From Blastococcus haudaquaticus (GTDB lineage: Bacteria; Actinomycetota; Actinomycetes; Mycobacteriales; Geodermatophilaceae), in the NCBI RefSeq assembly GCF_900230285.1, contig NZ_OCNK01000006.1, positions 124,001 through 188,000 of the forward strand: a stretch of 64,000 nt of DNA, given 5' to 3'. Below are positions 52,656-64,000 of this stretch, piece by piece. The notes under the pieces are model-generated. The model saw only the letters and a list, made by a program, of their open reading frames with translations. It made no database searches and was not told the origin of the DNA. The position numbers and the translations under genes are program-made. Position 1 is the stretch's first letter. Every line of letters starts with the position of its first letter.

Positions 52656-53454
52656 GCTGACCGGCCAGGTCGCGCTGGTCACCGGCGCGTCCACCGGCAT
52701 CGGGCGGCATCTCGTCGAGGCGCTGGCCGCCCGCGGGATGGCCGTCGCCGGACTGGCGCGGACCGAGGACCGGCTGCGGACGGCGATGGCCGAGGTGGCC
52801 GCCGCGACCGGCGCGCGCACGTTCGCCGTCGCCGCCGACGTCACCGACCGCGCGTCGGTGGAGGCGGCGGTGGAGGCCGTCGTCGGGGAGCTCGGCCAGA
52901 TCGACCTGCTCGTGAACAACGCCGGCGTCATCGACGCGTTGGAGGTGCCGCTCTGGGAGGCCGACCCCGACCAGTGGTGGGACGTCGTGGCCAGCCACAT
53001 CAAGGGCGGCTTCCTGCTGTCGCGGGCGGTCGTGCCGTGGATGGTGCTGCGCAACCGCGGCCGGGTGGTCAACCTCGCCAGCGGCATGAGCGTGCGCGCC
53101 CGCCCGGAGTACTCGGCCTACTCGGTCGCGAAGACCGGGCTCATGCGGATGACCGAGGCGCTCGCCGCGGCGCTCGAGGGCAGTGACGTCCGCGCGTTCG
53201 ACGTCTCGCCGGGCGTGGTGGACACGGCGATGACCCGCTCGATGGCGATCTGGCAGGGCTTCGAGGACTGGACGCCGCCCGAGGCGGTCTCCGAGCTGAT
53301 CACGGCCATCGCGGCGGGCGAGCTGGACGCCTGGTCCGGCCGGCTCCTGCGGGCCGGGGTCGACGACCTGGACACCGCCCGCGCGGTCGCCCTCGGCGAA
53401 GCCGCCCGGCAGCTGCGCCTCCGGCCGTACGGCGAACAGGACCCGCTCGGCTAG
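52648..53454 (+). CDS. SDR family oxidoreductase
   Basis: A 268-residue short-chain dehydrogenase with TGASTGIG near the N-terminus, NNAG, and the catalytic YSVAK (Tyr and Lys). It binds NAD(P); the substrate is unknown. The GTG at 52648 lies 8 nt inside the end of pheT, so it is co-translated with the tRNA ligase genes, although no functional link is evident. Confidence 0.85.
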   Translation: MAELTGQVALVTGASTGIGRHLVEALAARGMAVAGLARTEDRLRTAMAEVAAATGARTFAVAADVTDRASVEAAVEAVVGELGQIDLLVNNAGVIDALEVPLWEADPDQWWDVVASHIKGGFLLSRAVVPWMVLRNRGRVVNLASGMSVRARPEYSAYSVAKTGLMRMTEALAAALEGSDVRAFDVSPGVVDTAMTRSMAIWQGFEDWTPPEAVSELITAIAAGELDAWSGRLLRAGVDDLDTARAVALGEAARQLRLRPYGEQDPLG

Positions 53455-53513
53455 GTTCCCCGGTCCGGCTCCTGGATGCGGAGTGTCGGTGGGTTCCGGC
53501 ATGGTGCCCGGCT

Positions 53514-54920
53514 GTGGGTCCATCGGCCGGGAGTGCGCAGGCGGGGACGCGCGTCGGCAGCGTCGTCGCGGCGCTCTGCCTCGTGCAGTTCGTCGACGTC
53601 CTCGGCGTCACCGTCGTGGTCACCGCGCTGCCGGAGATGCTCACCGACGTCGGTGGCACGGGGGCTGACGGCACCCTCGTCGCCACCGGGTACGCCATGT
53701 TCTTCGGCGGCCTGCTGATGTTCGGTGCGCGGCTCGGTGACCGGCTCGGCCATCGCCGCACCATCCTGGCGAGCCTCGTGGTCTTCGCCGTCGGTTCCCT
53801 GCTGGCAGCGGTGGCGACCTCGGTGGTCGTGCTGACCGCCGCCCGCTGCGTCCAGGGTGCCGCTGCCGCCGCGGCCGTCCCCTCGGCGCTGAAGCTCCTC
53901 ACGACGGTGGCCGACGGCGACCGGGCCCGTGCCCGGGCGGTGGCCGCCTGGAGCGCTGCGGGTGCAGCCGCCGGGGCGTCGGGGTTCGTCGTGGGCGGCG
54001 CGGTCTCCGCCGTCACCACCTGGCGGGTCATCTTCTGGGGGCTCGTGATCATGGCGGCCGTCCAGGCGGTCGCCGTCGCCGGCCTGGTCCCGCACGACCC
54101 GGAGGCCCGAGCCCGGACGCCGCTCAACGCGTTGGGTTCGGTGCTGCTCACCGCGGCGGTGATGCTGCTGGTCGTCGGGACGACGCTGCTCGGGGAGGAC
54201 GGCCACCGGCCCCTGGGTGCGCTGCTGGCCGGGGCCGCCGTCGTCGTGGCCGTCGGATTCGTCCGGGTCGACCGCCGGTCGAGCGCGCCGCTCCTGCCGG
54301 TCCCGTTGCTCCGGACCCCGCAGGTGCTGCGCGGGACGACGGGCTCCTTCGTGAACACCGCGACCACCAGCGGCGTCGCCACCCTGATCACGCTCTACCT
54401 GCAGTCCACCCTGGGGCGCTCGCCGCTGGAGGCCGCGGCGACGCTGCTGCCGTTGAGCGTCGCGGTCATCGCCGGCTCGGCGGCCGCCGCGCGGTTGATC
54501 GTGCGACGGCCACGCGAACGGGTCACCGCGGCCGGGCTCGCCCTCATCGGCGCCGGCATCGCGCTGCCGCTGCTCGCCCCGGCCGCCGCCGTCCTCGTCG
54601 CGGCCGGGATGGCGGTCGCCGGCTTCGGGCTGGGCCTCGCCGCCGTCGCGACGACGTCGCTCGGCACGGACGTCGACGAGCGGCAGCGGGCGACGTCCTC
54701 CGGCGTCATCAACACCAGTGCCCAGCTCGGGACGGCGATCGGCACCGCCCTGGTCCTGCTGACGGCCGCTGCCACCACCGGCGTCCCGGGTCCGGGCACC
54801 GGAACGCCGGTGGTCGCCTGGGCTGCCACGGCGGTGCTGGCCGGCGTCGCCGCGGCGCTCTTCGCCCGTCTGCCGCGGGCGGAGGGGACGCGCGACTCAG
54901 AAGACGGTGGCCAGCGCTGA
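53514..54920 (+). CDS. MFS drug-resistance-type transporter
   Basis: A 468-residue major facilitator, probably of the 14-segment DHA2 type. Motif A is GARLGDRLGHRRTI, and motif C-like Gly-rich segments are [19 protein letters not shown]. It probably exports small hydrophobic compounds with protons. The substrate is unknown. Its 3' end overlaps the convergent lipid kinase gene by 24 bp. Confidence 0.86.
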   Translation: MGPSAGSAQAGTRVGSVVAALCLVQFVDVLGVTVVVTALPEMLTDVGGTGADGTLVATGYAMFFGGLLMFGARLGDRLGHRRTILASLVVFAVGSLLAAVATSVVVLTAARCVQGAAAAAAVPSALKLLTTVADGDRARARAVAAWSAAGAAAGASGFVVGGAVSAVTTWRVIFWGLVIMAAVQAVAVAGLVPHDPEARARTPLNALGSVLLTAAVMLLVVGTTLLGEDGHRPLGALLAGAAVVVAVGFVRVDRRSSAPLLPVPLLRTPQVLRGTTGSFVNTATTSGVATLITLYLQSTLGRSPLEAAATLLPLSVAVIAGSAAAARLIVRRPRERVTAAGLALIGAGIALPLLAPAAAVLVAAGMAVAGFGLGLAAVATTSLGTDVDERQRATSSGVINTSAQLGTAIGTALVLLTAAATTGVPGPGTGTPVVAWAATAVLAGVAAALFARLPRAEGTRDSEDGGQR

Positions 54921-55778
54921 CGGCGCGATGTCGACGGTGACGAGCGTTCCCGCGTCCAGCTCCATCAGCTCCCCGTCCAGTTGGAGCGGCATGGGGGCGA
55001 GGGTCGTGAAGGCGTAGTGGGTGGCGGTGGGCTGCGGGCCGAGTCCGCGGGTCGCCGCCCTGATCGCCATGAACAGCACGCGCAGCTTGCCGGTCCGCTG
55101 CTCGGTGATCACCTCGAAGCGGCCGTCGTCCGGGGTGCCGTCGTCGCTGAGCTTCGCGTACTTGGCCATCTCGGGGATGTTGGCGAACACCAGGCTGTCG
55201 ATCGTCCGGCGTCGTCCGTCCTCGAGCTGGACGGGGTGCGGGCGGAAGCGGGAGAAGCCCCGCACCACCGACACGATCTCCCGCCACGAACCCTTGCCGC
55301 CCTCCTCGAGGTCGACCGCCACGACCGGCGTCAGACCCACGCCGATGTAGGAGTGCGCGTAACGGACCTCCGCGGCGGGACCGCTCCCGACGGTCAGCCG
55401 GAGCAGGTCGATCCGCCGGACGTCGCCGGCCACGATCGCATCCGCGAGCGGCCTCTCCCGGGTCGTGCGGCGGTGGTCGTTGGCGTTCCCGGCGGCCCGC
55501 ACCGCACACACGGCGCGGTCGTTGCCGGCGTCCATGACGCCGTTGACCACCTCGTTGTAGCCGCCGTCGCCGCTCACCGAGACGAGGAGGGGCCGACCGG
55601 TGCCGGCGGCCTCCCGGGCCAGGTCGCGGGCGTGCCCGGCGTGCTGGGTGGGGGAGAGGTCCAGCGACACGGACGGGAGGCGGTGCGCCAGTTCGGCCCG
55701 GAGCTCCTCCGCCGAGTCCGCGGCGTTGCCGGTGCTCTTCGGGTTGAAGATGATGACGATCCGGTCGAACGAGGTCAC
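54897..55778 (-). CDS. diacylglycerol kinase-like lipid kinase
   Basis: A roughly 293-residue member of the DAGK/sphingosine kinase fold: VIIFNPKSTGNA near the start and the nucleotide-binding VSVSGDGGYNEVVNGV. Such enzymes phosphorylate diacylglycerol or make phosphatidylinositol-mannoside precursors; the substrate is unknown. GTG 55778 is used although its SD is adjacent; GTG 55811 would add 11 residues. It is divergent from argC. Confidence 0.83.
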   Translation of the reverse strand: MTSFDRIVIIFNPKSTGNAADSAEELRAELAHRLPSVSLDLSPTQHAGHARDLAREAAGTGRPLLVSVSGDGGYNEVVNGVMDAGNDRAVCAVRAAGNANDHRRTTRERPLADAIVAGDVRRIDLLRLTVGSGPAAEVRYAHSYIGVGLTPVVAVDLEEGGKGSWREIVSVVRGFSRFRPHPVQLEDGRRRTIDSLVFANIPEMAKYAKLSDDGTPDDGRFEVITEQRTGKLRVLFMAIRAATRGLGPQPTATHYAFTTLAPMPLQLDGELMELDAGTLVTVDIAPSALATVF

Positions 55779-55833
55779 CTCCGGCCACTGCCCAGGCGGT
55801 GCCGGGCGCACTCCCGTGACATCCGATAACCCA

Positions 55834-63187
<7,354 letters not shown>

Positions 63188-63198
63188 GTGATGGCGCT

Positions 63199-63846
63199 CT
63201 GACCGCTCCCGGCCCGCTGCTCACGGCGGACGAGCTGCTCGGCCCGGTCGACGTCGTCGCGTCGTCCCTGCTCGGGTGCTGGATGGTCACCCAGCGGCCG
63301 GAGGGCACCGTCGCACTGCGACTGACCGAGGTCGAGGCCTACTCCGGCTCGGGCATGGACCCCGCCGCGCACTCGCACCGTGGACCGACCCCGCGCGCGG
63401 CCATCATGTTCGGCCCGCCCGGCCGGCTCTACGTGTACTTCTCCTACGGCGTGCACTGGTGCGCCAACGTCGTCGTCGGCCGTGACGGGGACGGGGAGGC
63501 GGTGCTCCTGCGCGCCGGCGAGGTGGTGGCGGGGGAGGGGGTCGCCCGCTCCCGGCGACCGGCCGCGCGCACGCCCCGCGACCTGGCGGGTGGCCCCGCC
63601 CGACTGACCCAGACCCTCGCCATCGGACGGGACGACCTCGGTACGGACCTGCTGGATCCCGCCTCGCCCGTCCGGCTGCACCGGGGTCCGGCGCCGGCCG
63701 ACATCTCGGCCGGGCCACGCGTCGGGATCAGCACGGCGACGGAACTCCCGTGGCGGTTCTGGGAGACCGGTGCACCCTCGGTGAGCGCGTTCCGGGCAGG
63801 TGGCACGTCGCGCCGCCCCCGGGCCGGGCAGGATGGGCACCTGTGA
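63199..63846 (+). CDS. 3-methyladenine DNA glycosylase (AAG/Mpg family), probable CTG start
   Basis: A roughly 215-residue alkyl-base DNA glycosylase. [58 protein letters not shown] and the catalytic Glu in EVEAY match the family. No ATG, GTG or TTG is in frame near the start; the CTG at 63199 with AGGTGAT six nt before it is the best start. It overlaps tyrS by 4 nt. Confidence 0.85.
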   Translation: MTAPGPLLTADELLGPVDVVASSLLGCWMVTQRPEGTVALRLTEVEAYSGSGMDPAAHSHRGPTPRAAIMFGPPGRLYVYFSYGVHWCANVVVGRDGDGEAVLLRAGEVVAGEGVARSRRPAARTPRDLAGGPARLTQTLAIGRDDLGTDLLDPASPVRLHRGPAPADISAGPRVGISTATELPWRFWETGAPSVSAFRAGGTSRRPRAGQDGHL

Positions 63847-64000
63847 ACGACGTGATCGACGACCTGCACCGCCGGGGCCTCATCGCCCAGAGCACCGACG
63901 AGGCCGCGCTGCGAGCCCACCTCGCCGAGGGACCGGTCGCCTACTACGCCGGCTTCGACCCGACGGCGCAGAGCCTGCACGTCGGGCACCTGCTGCAGTT
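63843..64000 (+). CDS. tyrS: tyrosine-tRNA ligase, 5' part
   Basis: The first 52 codons of a class I tRNA synthetase: [20 protein letters not shown], then [19 protein letters not shown] with the HIGH-type motif HVGH, characteristic of TyrRS. GTG 63843 overlaps the glycosylase stop by 4 nt. The window ends inside the gene. Position after argH and the glycosylase is common in actinobacteria. Confidence 0.93.
   Translation, partial: MNDVIDDLHRRGLIAQSTDEAALRAHLAEGPVAYYAGFDPTAQSLHVGHLLQ

Overview
The window is a dense, very GC-rich chromosomal segment from an actinobacterium. Evidence for this is the frequent GTG starts, the 1-4 nt overlaps between consecutive genes, the infC gene starting with ATC, the NnaR-type HemD/winged-helix regulator beside nitrate genes, ANTAR and DUF4873 proteins, and the gene order argCJBDFRH. 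The overall gene content resembles Geodermatophilaceae (Blastococcus, Geodermatophilus, Modestobacter); this is inference from gene content, not a placement by phylogeny. I saw no CRISPR array, tRNA, rRNA, insertion sequence or prophage.

Layout. 1-9.7 kb: the start of an unidentified gene, an HrpB helicase, a LysE-type exporter, a membrane GGDEF-EAL protein, a flavin oxidoreductase coupled to a GH13 glucosidase, and an HNH lipoprotein. 9.8-23.4 kb: accessory functions, including two coupled TauE/SafE permeases, a DUF3516 helicase, a short-chain dehydrogenase, MmuM, a YidD-like protein, an APH-like kinase, an ArfB-like factor, an ECF42 sigma factor with its DGPF/YCII partner, and a PRC-barrel/DUF2382 stress protein with a SigB/SigF-like promoter. 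23.4-36.4 kb: nitrate assimilation (nitrate reductase, nirB, nirD, the nitrate transporter narK and the regulator nnaR), interrupted by DUF4333, DUF2000/AraC and hypothetical genes. 36.4-41 kb: a PP2C phosphatase with a GAF-ANTAR protein, a P-loop kinase, a metallo-beta-lactamase-fold hydrolase and a PH-domain protein.

41-52.7 kb: the translation block infC-rpmI-rplT-tsnR, then a block holding a diiron oxygenase, its TetR regulator, DUF4873, an EAL-DICT-LOV-GGDEF protein and an EamA transporter, then pheS-pheT. 52.6-55.8 kb: a short-chain dehydrogenase, an MFS exporter and a DAG-kinase-like lipid kinase. 55.8-64 kb: the arginine operon argCJBDFRH, headed by tandem ArgR-box-like sequences, followed by a 3-methyladenine DNA glycosylase and the start of tyrS.

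The most unusual signal is non-coding. Five related structured elements lie directly after stop codons (34.6, 40.96, 42.66, 43.67 kb on the plus strand and 21.9 kb on the minus strand). They keep a 10-nt loop near TCGCAnGCTC and a fixed architecture while their stems change in a compensatory way. A second family of long inverted repeats with CGAGATC ends occurs just upstream of tsnR and of pheS. The infC leader carries a strong intrinsic terminator that overlaps a possible 59-codon arginine-rich leader ORF. The LOV-containing cyclic-di-GMP protein suggests blue-light control of second-messenger turnover.
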